A DNA stretch of 64,000 bases from Myxococcus xanthus (GTDB taxonomy: Bacteria; Myxococcota; Myxococcia; Myxococcales; Myxococcaceae): assembly GCF_013116825.1 (NCBI RefSeq), contig NZ_JABFNS010000005.1:62001-126000 (forward strand). Reading direction: 5' to 3'. The position numbers were made by a program, and so were the translations under genes. The notes beneath the pieces are model-generated. The model did not search any database, had not been told where the DNA came from, and saw only the letters and a program-made list of their open reading frames with translations. This document shows, one piece after another, positions 45,194 to 53,499 of the stretch; the stretch's first letter is position 1, and every line of letters begins with the position of its first letter.

Positions 45194-45492
45194 GTATTTC
45201 AGGTAACGCAGTCACGCGTCGCCGCAAGCAGCCGGCCAGACACGCTGGCGTGCAGCCGGCCCTGGGCACGCCAGACTGGCCGCTGGCGCCCACTCGTTGC
45301 CCCGTGAGGGCTTCCGCCGCCGCGAGGCCGATTCCGTGGGCCCCCGTGACCAGCGGGCACCCACATGAATTCAGCTTCATGTTCATATCGGACTGGTGGA
45401 GCATGGCGCTGGCGCCGGCAGTGTCTTCACCTGCCCGCCCCCGCGTACTCCGCGGTAGAGGTCCGCCGCTGCCCGGAGTAAGGGGGGCAAAC
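45194..45492. promoter_or_regulatory. 299 bp divergent intergenic region
   Basis: Between the starts of the zinc-ribbon gene (minus) and the SBF-like transporter gene (plus). It holds an AT-richer patch (45366-45396, GAATTCAGCTTCATGTTCATATCG) that may be part of the transporter promoter. Nothing else is supported. Confidence 0.35.
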
Positions 45493-46491
45493 ATGCCCCT
45501 TCGCTTCGTGAAACGACTTGCCCGGGACTGGTTCCTGCTGGGGATGTTCGGCGCCGTCATCCTGGCCGCGCTCTTCCCGGAGTTCGGTGCGTCGGGCGGA
45601 GCGATGCACGCGGACATCGTCGCCGACGTGGGCATCTTCCTGGTGTTCCTGCTCCACGGCCTGGGCCTGCCCGCGGCCCAGCTCCGCGCTGGCGTGGTGA
45701 CGTGGCGGGTCCACGTGGTGGTCCAGGCCTTCACGTTCGTTGTGTTTCCACTGCTGTGGTGGCTGGGCGACGTGCTGGTGGGCCGCTGGATGCCAGCGGA
45801 CCTGTCGCTGGGGCTGCTCTATCTCTGCGCGGTGCCGTCGACCATCTCCTCCTCGGTCGCGATGACAGGCGTCGCCCGAGGCAACGTGCCCGCCGCCATC
45901 TTCAACGCCAGCCTGTCCAGCCTGTTGGGCATCGTGTTGACGCCGCTCATCATCGGCCTGTTCGCCAGCGCCACCGGGCACTCCCTGTCCATGGGCCAGG
46001 CCATCCTCAAGCTGTCGACCCTCCTGCTGCTCCCCCTGGCACTGGGGCAATTGCTGCGCCCGCTGGTGGGCGGCTGGTTCGCCCGCTACCGGCCCTACAC
46101 GAATGCCTTCGACCGGGTGGTGATCCTGGTCCTCGTCTATTCGTCGTTCTGTGACTCGATCGCCTCGGGACTCTTCTCCGACTACGGCGCGGCGGTGCTG
46201 GGCGTGGCCTTCGCGGGCGCGATGCTCATCCTGGCCATCGTGCTGATGCTGACCACGCGGACGGCTCGGGCGCTGGGCTTCTCCAAGGAGGACGAAATCA
46301 CGGTGGTCTTCTGTGGGTCCAAGAAGACACTGGCCTCCGGGGTGCCCATGGCGCGGCTGCTCTTCGGCGCCAATCCCGCACTGGGGCTCATCGTCCTACC
46401 GTTGATGTTCTATCACCAGGCCCAACTCCTCGTGTGCTCGCTCCTGGCGGAACGCTACGCGAAGCGCCCGGCGGGGCAACCTGCTGCGTAG
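45493..46491 (+). CDS. Bile acid:sodium symporter-like (SBF-like, YfeH-type) transporter
   Basis: 332 aa. The ATG at 45493 has AAGGGGGG 7 nt upstream; the open frame reaching back to 45175 has no plausible start. The protein has about ten hydrophobic segments. Family landmarks are F-L-L-H-G-L-G-L-P near residue 53, the L-C-A-V-P-S-T-I-S-S-S-V-A crossover motif in the middle, and V-F-C-G-S-K-K-T-L-A-S-G-V-P-M in the second half. SBF-like proteins are sodium-coupled organic-anion carriers related to BASS; substrates are generally unknown. A second, more classical BASS gene lies at 61600. Confidence 0.9.
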   Translation: MPLRFVKRLARDWFLLGMFGAVILAALFPEFGASGGAMHADIVADVGIFLVFLLHGLGLPAAQLRAGVVTWRVHVVVQAFTFVVFPLLWWLGDVLVGRWMPADLSLGLLYLCAVPSTISSSVAMTGVARGNVPAAIFNASLSSLLGIVLTPLIIGLFASATGHSLSMGQAILKLSTLLLLPLALGQLLRPLVGGWFARYRPYTNAFDRVVILVLVYSSFCDSIASGLFSDYGAAVLGVAFAGAMLILAIVLMLTTRTARALGFSKEDEITVVFCGSKKTLASGVPMARLLFGANPALGLIVLPLMFYHQAQLLVCSLLAERYAKRPAGQPAA

Positions 46492-46545
46492 GCCTCGGTG
46501 CGCATCCCCCGCGGACCGGCACTGTGATAGGTGCGCAAACCACGT

Positions 46546-47172
46546 ATGTCAGAGCCGCACAGAACGTCAGGGGCCTGGCTTGACCCAGCCGGTACAGCCC
46601 GGGCTGGAATGCACGCCATGGCCGAACGACTCGTCTTCCCGCCCATCGTGGAAGGGCTCTTCGTCCGGGGGCTCTCCGGGCGGGTGACGCCCCTGCTCAA
46701 AGAGCAGTTGCGAAGCGAGGGACTGGACCTGGACCGGCCACTCCTCCCCGCCTACTCCCTGGAGTCGTGGATTCGCTGCGTCACGCTGACAGCGAAGGCG
46801 CTGCACCCCCAGGAGCCCGACGAGGTGGCGTGGCGGATGCTCGGAGAGCGGATGATTGACGGTTACCGCGACACGCTGATGGGCCGCGCCCTACTCGGGG
46901 TGATGAGGCTGCTGGGGCCCTGGCGGATGCTGTCGAAGGCACAGCACGGATTCCGGACGAGCAACAACTACACCGAGGTCCGCATCACGGAGACGGGACC
47001 GACGGAGGCCGAGGTCTGGCTCAACGAGCCCGGAATGCTGCGCTACTTCAAGCAGGGCGTCATGCTCGCCATGTCCCGGGCCGCCGGTGGCGTGGCCGCG
47101 TCGGTGGATGTCCGCACCTTCGACGACCACTGCGTCACCTACCGCGTCTCCTGGAAGGACTCGAGCCGCTGA
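46546..47172 (+). CDS. DUF2378 family protein (Myxococcales-specific)
   Basis: 208 aa from the ATG at 46546; a start at 46618 (M-A-E-R-L-V-F) is possible. The family pattern is well kept: E-x-L-V-F-x-x-x-V-E-G-L-F-like opening, Y-S-L-E-S-W-I-R, W-R-M-L-G-E-R-M-I-D-G-Y, T-L-M-G-R-A-L, R-L-L-G-P-W-R, F-R-T-S-N-N-Y-T-E, L-N-E-P and a C-terminal C-V-T-Y-R-V-S-W. DUF2378 is a large paralogous family known almost only from Myxococcus, Stigmatella and relatives, with no established function. Its presence is the strongest taxonomic marker in the window. Confidence 0.92.
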   Translation: MSEPHRTSGAWLDPAGTARAGMHAMAERLVFPPIVEGLFVRGLSGRVTPLLKEQLRSEGLDLDRPLLPAYSLESWIRCVTLTAKALHPQEPDEVAWRMLGERMIDGYRDTLMGRALLGVMRLLGPWRMLSKAQHGFRTSNNYTEVRITETGPTEAEVWLNEPGMLRYFKQGVMLAMSRAAGGVAASVDVRTFDDHCVTYRVSWKDSSR

Positions 47173-47195
47173 GGCGGCTTGCCCTGGGAGCCGCC
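47173..47195 (+). terminator. Hairpin after the DUF2378 gene
   Basis: GGCGGCT (47173-47179) and AGCCGCC (47189-47195) form a perfect 7 bp stem with a 9-nt loop directly after the TGA. There is no T-run, as is common for terminators in GC-rich genomes. Confidence 0.5.
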
Positions 47196-47253
47196 CCTCT
47201 GCGACGGTAGTCCCGCGATGGCGCCCTGGCGCCGTTGGTGAGGGGGGGACGAT

Positions 47254-48330
47254 ATGCCGTCGAGCGAGCGCGCCAATCTTCCGCGCTGGAAGGGGCAGCA
47301 AGGCTTCTTCGAAATCTGGTTCCTGTGCGTGCTCGACCCTGGGGGCGAGCGCGCCTGGTGGTTCCGCTACACGATCTTCACCCCCGCGCCGGGAGCCCCC
47401 GGTGAGCCACGCGCCCTGCTGTGGGCGGCGGCCTTCGATTGCGCCGCCGCCACGCCCGCGCTGGGACTGAAGGCCATCCATCCCCTCTCCCACTTCTCCA
47501 CCGAGGCCCCGGGCCGCTTCGGCATCCGGATTGGGGACGCGGAGCTCGCGCCGGGCCGGTGCCATGGCCGTGTCGCCTCGGGAGGCCATTCCATCGAATG
47601 GGATTTGCGCTACTCGCCGGAGACCGCGGAGGCGGTGCGGCGTGCGCCTCGGGGCGCCGACCTGCTTCCACTCACGACGCACGTGGCCCATGCCCATGAC
47701 GACATCGCCTTCACCGGCGCCGTCACGGTGGACGGGCACCGGTATGTCGTCCAGGGCGCGCCGGGGCTCCAGAAGCACCTGTGGGGACACCGCCGGCTGG
47801 AGGAGCTGACGTGGCTCTACGTGCCACGCTTCCAGGAGGACCCGGAGGCCCGCCTGGAGGTGCTGTCCGTGCGCTCCCGCCAGCATTCGCTCAGTCCCCG
47901 GCTGTCGCCCCTCTACCTGCGCACCGCGCGGCGGGAACACCGGTTCCACGAGGCCCCGGACATGCTGTTCACGCGCCTTCAGTCGCCTCGGCCGGGCGAG
48001 CTGTGCTTCCAGGCCCGCTCGGCCACCATGGCCGTGAAGGGCCGCGCGTGGTGCGATCCCAAGACACTGGTGGGCTACGTCTACCGGGACCCGACGGGCT
48101 GGGACGTCCACGTGGCGCAGAGCGACGTGGCCACCTGTGCGCTGGAGCGCTTCACCCGCCCCCACCCCTTCGCGGCGTGGAGACCGGACGGACGGCTCAC
48201 GTCCACCGTGGGCGCCCTGGAGTTCCACGCGCCTGAGCCCCTGGAGGGCGTGCGCTACATCGGATGGGATGAGACATCGGTCTCGGATGCACCGGGCGAG
48301 GCACCGCCCGCGGTGGCCGAAGGCACGTAG
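47254..48330 (+). CDS. Hypothetical protein, carotenoid 1,2-hydratase/tocopherol-cyclase-like (lipocalin-type) fold suspected
   Basis: 358 aa starting M-P-S-S-E-R-A-N-L-P-R-W. There is no signal peptide or membrane helix. The sequence is rich in short beta strands with conserved aromatic patches (F-F-E-I-W-F-L, W-W-F-R-Y-T-I-F, I-E-W-D-L-R-Y, W-L-Y-V-P-R-F). The pattern of a G-x-x-F-x-E-x-W-Y/F opening and repeated W/Y strands resembles CrtC and tocopherol cyclase, which have paired lipocalin-like barrels and act on isoprenoid lipids. This is a judgement by eye and may be wrong. It converges on the GMC/hydrolase operon, so a lipid or terpenoid substrate would fit. Confidence 0.6.
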   Translation: MPSSERANLPRWKGQQGFFEIWFLCVLDPGGERAWWFRYTIFTPAPGAPGEPRALLWAAAFDCAAATPALGLKAIHPLSHFSTEAPGRFGIRIGDAELAPGRCHGRVASGGHSIEWDLRYSPETAEAVRRAPRGADLLPLTTHVAHAHDDIAFTGAVTVDGHRYVVQGAPGLQKHLWGHRRLEELTWLYVPRFQEDPEARLEVLSVRSRQHSLSPRLSPLYLRTARREHRFHEAPDMLFTRLQSPRPGELCFQARSATMAVKGRAWCDPKTLVGYVYRDPTGWDVHVAQSDVATCALERFTRPHPFAAWRPDGRLTSTVGALEFHAPEPLEGVRYIGWDETSVSDAPGEAPPAVAEGT

Positions 48331-48353
48331 CGGCGCGAGTGCACAGGGCGCCG
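48331..48353. terminator. Weak hairpin between convergent genes
   Basis: CGGCGC (48331-48336) and GCGCCG (48348-48353) are complementary with an 11-nt loop, in the 30 bp between the stops of the lipocalin-like and hydrolase genes. Short stem; only suggestive. Confidence 0.28.
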
Positions 48354-48360
48354 TATCCGC

Positions 48361-49404
48361 TCAGGCCATGGCCTCCAGCGCGGCGCGTATCACCGGATAC
48401 GTATCCTGCGACGCAGTGCTTCCCATGAAGGTGTCCAGGTGTCCGTACCCCGCCAGAGCCTTACGCTGGTAATACGACGCGCCGTTCTCTTCGCGCAGCC
48501 ACTCGTAGGTGAGCTCCGTGGACGCGGGCATGTACGTGCCATTCTGCTCTCCGGACACGAATGTGATGGGACGCTTCAGGTGCTCCGCGCGCAGGTACGA
48601 CGGCGGCCGCTCACGGCCGTAACGCCGGAGGTTCTCCTCCCGGCCATGGTCGAAGCCCACCGCGTAGCCCGAGCGGGCCATCTGCGCCAGGTGACGGAAC
48701 GTCAGCATGTTGCAGGGGCCGAACTGCTCGTCGAGCCGGTCATGCGTCTCCCGATTGATGCGCGCGTGCCGGAAGAGCTGCCCGTACATGAACGTCAGAC
48801 GGCGGCAGACGGTGCTGTCACATTCATGGCGGCACAGGTCCACGAAGGCGCCGAAGGCGGCCTGGAACAAGGGGCTGCTCGGGTCCTCGTCCGGCGTCAG
48901 GTAGTCGCGGGTGATGTCCAGCACGTCCGGCAACCGCAGCATCGCCTTGAGCTGCGTCGAAGGCGGGACGATGTGGTGCAGCGCCACCTGCGAGGCGACC
49001 ACGCTCTGGACGTCCGGCAGCAGCCCCGCGGCCATCGCCATGAAGAACGTCGCCGAGCCCGCGCAGTGCACCACCGCTTGCACGGAGTCCGCGCCGGTGC
49101 GCTCGCGGACCCACCGGACGGCGGCGGGCATGTCGTGGCGGGCGGCGTCATCCAGCGTGAACTGCCGCAGCGGCAGCTCCACGCTGGCGCGCCAGTCCAG
49201 AAGCCAGGTGTCATAGCCGTGGCGCACCAGGTGCTGCACGAAGTTCTCACGCACCGTGGGCAGCATGAACATGCCGCTCCACACCCCCGCGCCATGGACG
49301 AGGAGGACAGGCCCCTTCGCGCCGCCCTGGTAACGCGTGAGCTGCAACGGGACGCCGTCGCCCGCGGGAAAGTCGTGCCTTTCGGCGGCAGGAAGCGTGT
49401 TCAT
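48361..49404 (-). CDS. Alpha/beta hydrolase with apparent Cys nucleophile (PHA-synthase/lipase-like)
   Basis: 347 aa. The ATG at 49404 has GAGGAG 7 nt upstream and overlaps the stop of the upstream GMC gene by 4 bp (ATGA). The frame reaching to 49752 is a shadow of that gene. The oxyanion-hole strand is L-L-V-H-G-A-G. The L-L-D-W-R-A-S strand recalls PhaC synthases. At the nucleophile elbow, where most hydrolases have G-x-S-x-G, this protein reads V-H-C-A-G-S (Cys114). A C-terminal G-Y-G-H-L-D supplies the probable catalytic His. No signal peptide. Context suggests action on the product of the two GMC oxidoreductases, perhaps a fatty acyl or sterol ester. Confidence 0.85.
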   Translation of the reverse strand: MNTLPAAERHDFPAGDGVPLQLTRYQGGAKGPVLLVHGAGVWSGMFMLPTVRENFVQHLVRHGYDTWLLDWRASVELPLRQFTLDDAARHDMPAAVRWVRERTGADSVQAVVHCAGSATFFMAMAAGLLPDVQSVVASQVALHHIVPPSTQLKAMLRLPDVLDITRDYLTPDEDPSSPLFQAAFGAFVDLCRHECDSTVCRRLTFMYGQLFRHARINRETHDRLDEQFGPCNMLTFRHLAQMARSGYAVGFDHGREENLRRYGRERPPSYLRAEHLKRPITFVSGEQNGTYMPASTELTYEWLREENGASYYQRKALAGYGHLDTFMGSTASQDTYPVIRAALEAMA

Positions 49405-50972
49405 GAAGCGCTCCTCGAATGGGATGAGAATCCGTGCACCACGGCCTCGGCGATGCGCTCGGCCACCGCGCTGATGGTCATCACGGGGTGGAAGCCGATG
49501 GCTGTCGGGATGACGGAGCCGTCCGCCACGTGCAGCCCGGGATAGTGGAAGACCTCTCCCTCGGTGGACACCACGCCGCGTTCGGGAGCTTCCGCCAGAT
49601 GGGCACCGCCCAGCGAATGCACCGTGAAAGGCCGCTTGAAGAGCTGCCAGGTGATCAGCGGCGCGAAGGTGGCACCGTACTGGGCCGCCAGGTCCCGCAT
49701 CGCGTCCGTCATTCGCCGCACCAACTCCGCGTTCTCCCCGGCGAAGTCCCACGACACGTCGAGCTGCCCGTCATCGAGGTGCATCCGGCCGTTGGCGTTG
49801 TCCTGGCCGATGCCAAACAGGTTGGACGTGCGAGCCGCATCCACGTCGGCGCGCAGGGGCCGGCTCATCAGCCCCTTCTTGAGCGCCGCGTGAACGGCTG
49901 GGCCCAGGCAGGTCCACAGCGGTGCCCCCAGGCCCTGGAGCCGTCCGAGGTTCGGCTGTCCCAGGCCCGCGAGGACCTCCGTGGCGGGCTGGTTGAACGT
50001 GGCCGTCACCAGCGTGAAGCGCGGCTGCCGGTCGGTGAAGCGCATCACGGTGGATACGTCGGGGCCCACCCAGGGCTGGATGTCCTCGCGCGCGCCCTGC
50101 ATCGACGCCAGGAAGTCCCCGTTGCCCGAATAACCATGGCCCAGCCGCCGGCTCACCCGAGGCAGCGTCCGCGCGACGTCCCGGCTGCGCAGCAAAATCT
50201 CCACCGTGCCCAGCGTCCCCGCGGCCAGCACCACCCGCGAGCCCTCCACGGTGTGCCGCTCTCCCGACACCAGGTCCTGGCAGTGGACGCGGTAACCCTC
50301 CCGCACCGGCTCCACGTGGGAGACGAGCGTACGGGCCAGGACCAGCGCCCCCAGCGCCTCCGCTCGCGCCAGGTACGTCAGGTCCATGGTGTTCTTCGCG
50401 CCGTGCTGACAGCCGAACTCGCACTCGGCGCAGAGCTGGCACACGCGCCGGCCCGGTCCCGGCGGCTCCGAGAAGGCCACGGCCACGGGCGGGTCGAACG
50501 TCTCGCGCCCCATGCCCCGGGCCGCGCGTTGGAAGAGGTCGCGCTTGCGCAGCGGAATCGAGGGGGGCACCGGATTCAACCGAAGCTCCCGCGCCACCTT
50601 GTCGAAGTATGGCTCCAGCGAGTCCCGGCGGTACGTCCGGGGCCAGCGCGGGTCCTCGAACACCTCGGCGTCCGGCCGCACGTGGACGTTGGCGTAGATG
50701 AGCGAGCCGCCGCCGACGCCGCTGGCCGTCACCGTGCCGATGCCGGACAGGAAGCGCACGTCATAGAGGCCCTGTGCCTTGCGCCGCGTGGGATGGCGCC
50801 AGAGCACCTCGTCCGCTCGCGTCACGTCCCGGGGAAAGTCACCGGGCCGGTAGCGCTTGCCGCGCTCCAGGACCAGCACGGACTTGCCCGCCTGCGCCAG
50901 GCGCAGCGCGCTGATGCAGCCCCCAAAGCCGGAGCCCACGACGACCACGTCGTACCGCGATGCCTTCGCCAC
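49401..50972 (-). CDS. GMC-family FAD oxidoreductase (cholesterol-oxidase-like) with ferredoxin-like Cys motif
   Basis: 523 aa from a GTG with GGAGAGG 6 nt upstream. The FAD-binding Rossmann motif V-V-G-S-G-F-G-G is at residues 11-18, and the GMC signature around G-V-G-G-G-S-L-I-Y-A-N-V is at 85-96. Four cysteines at 178, 181, 184 and 188 follow C-x2-C-x2-C-x3-C, the spacing of [4Fe-4S] ferredoxins. The C-terminal catalytic region has V-H-S-L-G-G and G-F-H-P-V-M-T-I, giving a His/His pair. GMC enzymes oxidise alcohols such as sterols and choline. It is the second gene of a three-gene operon: 12 bp after the longer GMC paralogue and overlapping the hydrolase gene by 4 bp. Confidence 0.9.
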   Translation of the reverse strand: MAKASRYDVVVVGSGFGGCISALRLAQAGKSVLVLERGKRYRPGDFPRDVTRADEVLWRHPTRRKAQGLYDVRFLSGIGTVTASGVGGGSLIYANVHVRPDAEVFEDPRWPRTYRRDSLEPYFDKVARELRLNPVPPSIPLRKRDLFQRAARGMGRETFDPPVAVAFSEPPGPGRRVCQLCAECEFGCQHGAKNTMDLTYLARAEALGALVLARTLVSHVEPVREGYRVHCQDLVSGERHTVEGSRVVLAAGTLGTVEILLRSRDVARTLPRVSRRLGHGYSGNGDFLASMQGAREDIQPWVGPDVSTVMRFTDRQPRFTLVTATFNQPATEVLAGLGQPNLGRLQGLGAPLWTCLGPAVHAALKKGLMSRPLRADVDAARTSNLFGIGQDNANGRMHLDDGQLDVSWDFAGENAELVRRMTDAMRDLAAQYGATFAPLITWQLFKRPFTVHSLGGAHLAEAPERGVVSTEGEVFHYPGLHVADGSVIPTAIGFHPVMTISAVAERIAEAVVHGFSSHSRSAS

Positions 50973-50984
50973 GATGCGCCTCTC

Positions 50985-53348
50985 CTACTCCAGCTTGGTT
51001 CGCGCGAAGACGTCCCAGAGGTTGCCCATGAACATGCTCCCAAAACGCTTCAGGGCCTGGGCCTTCGCCAGCGGTGATGTCGTTCCCAGCACGGCAAAGG
51101 TCGTGAGCTGCTGCAGGAAGTCCGGCATGCCCAGACGGATGATGCCGCTGGCCACCGCGGGCGCATGCCGGTCGCTGCCCCGGCGGATGACGGTGTAGAG
51201 CGTGGACGTGTCCGACCACATGTCGAAGCCGTCGTCGTCCCGGACATGTTTGTAGCCATCCAGCAGGTACTGCTGGCCGTCCATGCCGGTGAAGGGCAAC
51301 AGGTAGAGCATCCGCCGCTCGTAGTAGCTGTCCGTGTCCACGAAGAGGTTGAAGACGCCGTGGTCCACCTTCGCTCCGTCAGGAGGCGTGAGGCCGTGGA
51401 CGTGGACGGTGCCTTGCGCGATGCCGGAATGGGCCTTCTCCGCGAGGAAGCGGTCCAGGTTGGGCAAGGTGATGGTGAGGATGAACTCGGCCACCCTGCC
51501 CTCTGACTTGCCCTCCTCCTCGGCGCCCGCGTAATCCGTGTCCGGCAGGTGGCCGTGGTTGATGAAGCCGCGCATCCGCTCGGTGAAGCGCAGCCCCACC
51601 ACGGGCGTTGGCGACAACACCGTGCCTCCCTCTGGAATCACCACGCTCCGCATCGGATCCTCTCTTGGCACCACCCGCGTGGGCGCCACACTCGTGCTCA
51701 TCCGCATCGACGCGCGGAACGGTTCCGCCGCCGCCCGGCCCGAAGCCGTTCCGGCCCGCTCTGGGGCGGTCCAGGCGGGGTTCCCCAGCACCTGGCGGAT
51801 GGCGGCCTCGACGTTGCGCTCCGCCACCGCGGCGATGGTGGATGACGGGTTCACCCCGGTGCTCGCGGGCAGCGCGGCGCCATCCAGCACGTACAGCCCA
51901 GGGTGGCCGTGCACCTCACCGTCCGGGTTCAGCACCCCGTAGGCCGGCTCCTCCGCCATGGTGCAGCCGCCCAGGTTGTGGACGGACACGGGGATGTGAA
52001 GCCGATCCCACAGGGGGTTGAAGACGGCGCGCGCCCCGAGCGCCCGAGCGATGTCCTGGCAGATCTGCTCCTGCGTCCGGTACAGCGGCAGGTTGGAAGG
52101 CACGTCCCAGCGCACCTCCATGTCCTGAGTCAAAGGCCGCAGCGCGAGCCGCCCGTTGGCGCGATCCCTCCCCATGGCCAGGAACACGGCCTGGAAGCGC
52201 CCGCGCTCCTTTCCCATGACGGTTTCAGGCTTGGAGCGCCGGCGCAGGGCGCGGACCAGCTGCTTCTGGAGCAGGTCCGCCGGGACACGGAAGTCCCGGC
52301 TCATGTCCAGCACCTGAAGCAGCCCCGCCGCCTGCCCTGGGTGCCCGCCCTCCTGGAACAGGAACCACGTCTTGTCCGGCCCCTGCCCCTGGTCCACCAC
52401 CAGACTGGTGGTGATGGTGGGGCCCTCGGACGGGTCCCACACCTCGCGCGTCTCGAAGGCGAAGGCCAGGAAGTCGCCGTTGGCCGAATAGCGGAACCCC
52501 AGCCGGTCACTGATGCGCGGGAGCGTGCCCCACTGGTCACGGCAGCGCAGCAGCAGCTCCGTGGTGTTCACCGTGCCGGCGCACAGGAACACCCGGCGGG
52601 CCTCCACGGTGCGCTCGGCGCCGCCCGCGGCATGGTCGGTATAGGTGACGCGATATCCGGCGGGAGACAGCGGCTCGATGCGCGTGGCCTCCGCCTGGGT
52701 GGTCATCTCCGCGCCCTGCTGTTCCGCGACGGCCAGGTAGTTCAGGTCCAGCGTGTTCTTCGCGCGGACGTTGCATCCGATGTCGCATTCGCCGCAGTAG
52801 TTGCATCCCTCCTGGGCGACGCCGAACTTGTTGGGCATCGGCTCGCCCGCGGGGGCGAAACGCACGGCGAGGTCCGGGTAGAAGAACTGCTGTTCGCGGC
52901 CCAGCTTGCGCGCGACCTCCCGCATCCGCTTCGCCTTGGTGGGCAGGCCTCGCGCGGACGCGGTGATGGGCTGGAGGTCCAGCATGTACGCGACCAGGTC
53001 GTAGTACGGATCCAACGCGGCGCGGCTGTAGCCCTCCGGCCAGTCAGTGTCGAAGGTCTCCGCCGGCGGGCGCAGATGGACATTGGCGTAGATGAGCGAG
53101 CCGCCGCCGTAGCCCGCGGCCTGGACAATGCTCATCCCTGGCAGCAGCTTCACGTCGAAGAGGCCCTGGCCGTATCGCCACAGCCAGCCGTTGAGCGGGT
53201 TGCTCCAGTCGCGGGGGAAGCTCCCCTTCGGGTAGCGCAGGCCGCGCTCCAGGACACGCACGGTCAGGCCCGCCTGTGCCAGCCGGCAAGCCGCCACCGC
53301 TCCCCCAAAGCCGGTGCCAATGACCAGCGCGTCGTACGTCGGCGCCAT
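50985..53348 (-). CDS. Two-domain GMC-family FAD oxidoreductase with extra C-terminal beta domain
   Basis: 787 aa, longer than typical GMC enzymes (about 520-570). The FAD motif V-I-G-T-G-F-G-G is at residues 9-16, and the A-A-G-Y-G-G-G-S-L-I-Y-A-N-V signature at 78-90. The C-x2-C-x2-C-x3-C motif is at Cys182/185/188/192. The catalytic region has V-H-N-L-G-G-C and G-V-N-P-S-S-T-I, the usual His/Asn pair. After a Ser/Arg/Ala-rich linker (about 540-590) comes a domain of about 190 residues, F-T-E-R-M-R-G-F, V-H-V-H-G-L and many aromatic strands, of unknown function. From memory, actinobacterial homologues carry this domain and an alpha/beta hydrolase in one chain, which matches the operon here. 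First gene of the operon; the promoter should lie in 53349-53499. Confidence 0.9.
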   Translation of the reverse strand: MAPTYDALVIGTGFGGAVAACRLAQAGLTVRVLERGLRYPKGSFPRDWSNPLNGWLWRYGQGLFDVKLLPGMSIVQAAGYGGGSLIYANVHLRPPAETFDTDWPEGYSRAALDPYYDLVAYMLDLQPITASARGLPTKAKRMREVARKLGREQQFFYPDLAVRFAPAGEPMPNKFGVAQEGCNYCGECDIGCNVRAKNTLDLNYLAVAEQQGAEMTTQAEATRIEPLSPAGYRVTYTDHAAGGAERTVEARRVFLCAGTVNTTELLLRCRDQWGTLPRISDRLGFRYSANGDFLAFAFETREVWDPSEGPTITTSLVVDQGQGPDKTWFLFQEGGHPGQAAGLLQVLDMSRDFRVPADLLQKQLVRALRRRSKPETVMGKERGRFQAVFLAMGRDRANGRLALRPLTQDMEVRWDVPSNLPLYRTQEQICQDIARALGARAVFNPLWDRLHIPVSVHNLGGCTMAEEPAYGVLNPDGEVHGHPGLYVLDGAALPASTGVNPSSTIAAVAERNVEAAIRQVLGNPAWTAPERAGTASGRAAAEPFRASMRMSTSVAPTRVVPREDPMRSVVIPEGGTVLSPTPVVGLRFTERMRGFINHGHLPDTDYAGAEEEGKSEGRVAEFILTITLPNLDRFLAEKAHSGIAQGTVHVHGLTPPDGAKVDHGVFNLFVDTDSYYERRMLYLLPFTGMDGQQYLLDGYKHVRDDDGFDMWSDTSTLYTVIRRGSDRHAPAVASGIIRLGMPDFLQQLTTFAVLGTTSPLAKAQALKRFGSMFMGNLWDVFARTKLE

Positions 53349-53361
53349 GTTCCCCCTCGTC

Positions 53362-53386
53362 GAGACCTGTCCCCGCGGCAGGTTTC
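53362..53386. promoter_or_regulatory. Imperfect inverted repeat upstream of the GMC operon
   Basis: GAGACCTG (53362-53369) and CAGGTTTC (53379-53386) match in 7 of 8 positions around a 9-bp GC-rich spacer. The site lies 14 bp upstream of the first GMC start. It could be an operator for a dimeric repressor or a leader hairpin. The flanking 53390-53405 is AT-rich (ACACTTTATTAACG), the likeliest promoter core. Confidence 0.35.
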
Positions 53387-53499
53387 AACTGACACTTTAT
53401 TAACGCACGAGGGTCTGATCCTTCGACCTCCACCTATCCAGGGAACCCAACCCCTTGGAATCGTTGTTACCCATCGGGGCTGGGCGTGGGAACCGAAGC

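Noticed and set aside
46891-48228. 445-codon minus-strand frame
   Set aside because: Antisense to the DUF2378 and lipocalin-like genes; Arg/Gly/His-rich with no ribosome site.
48361-49752. Longer N-terminus (to 49752) for the alpha/beta hydrolase
   Set aside because: The extra 116 residues overlap the GMC gene out of frame and are low-complexity. The ATG at 49404 has GAGGAG and a normal hydrolase start.
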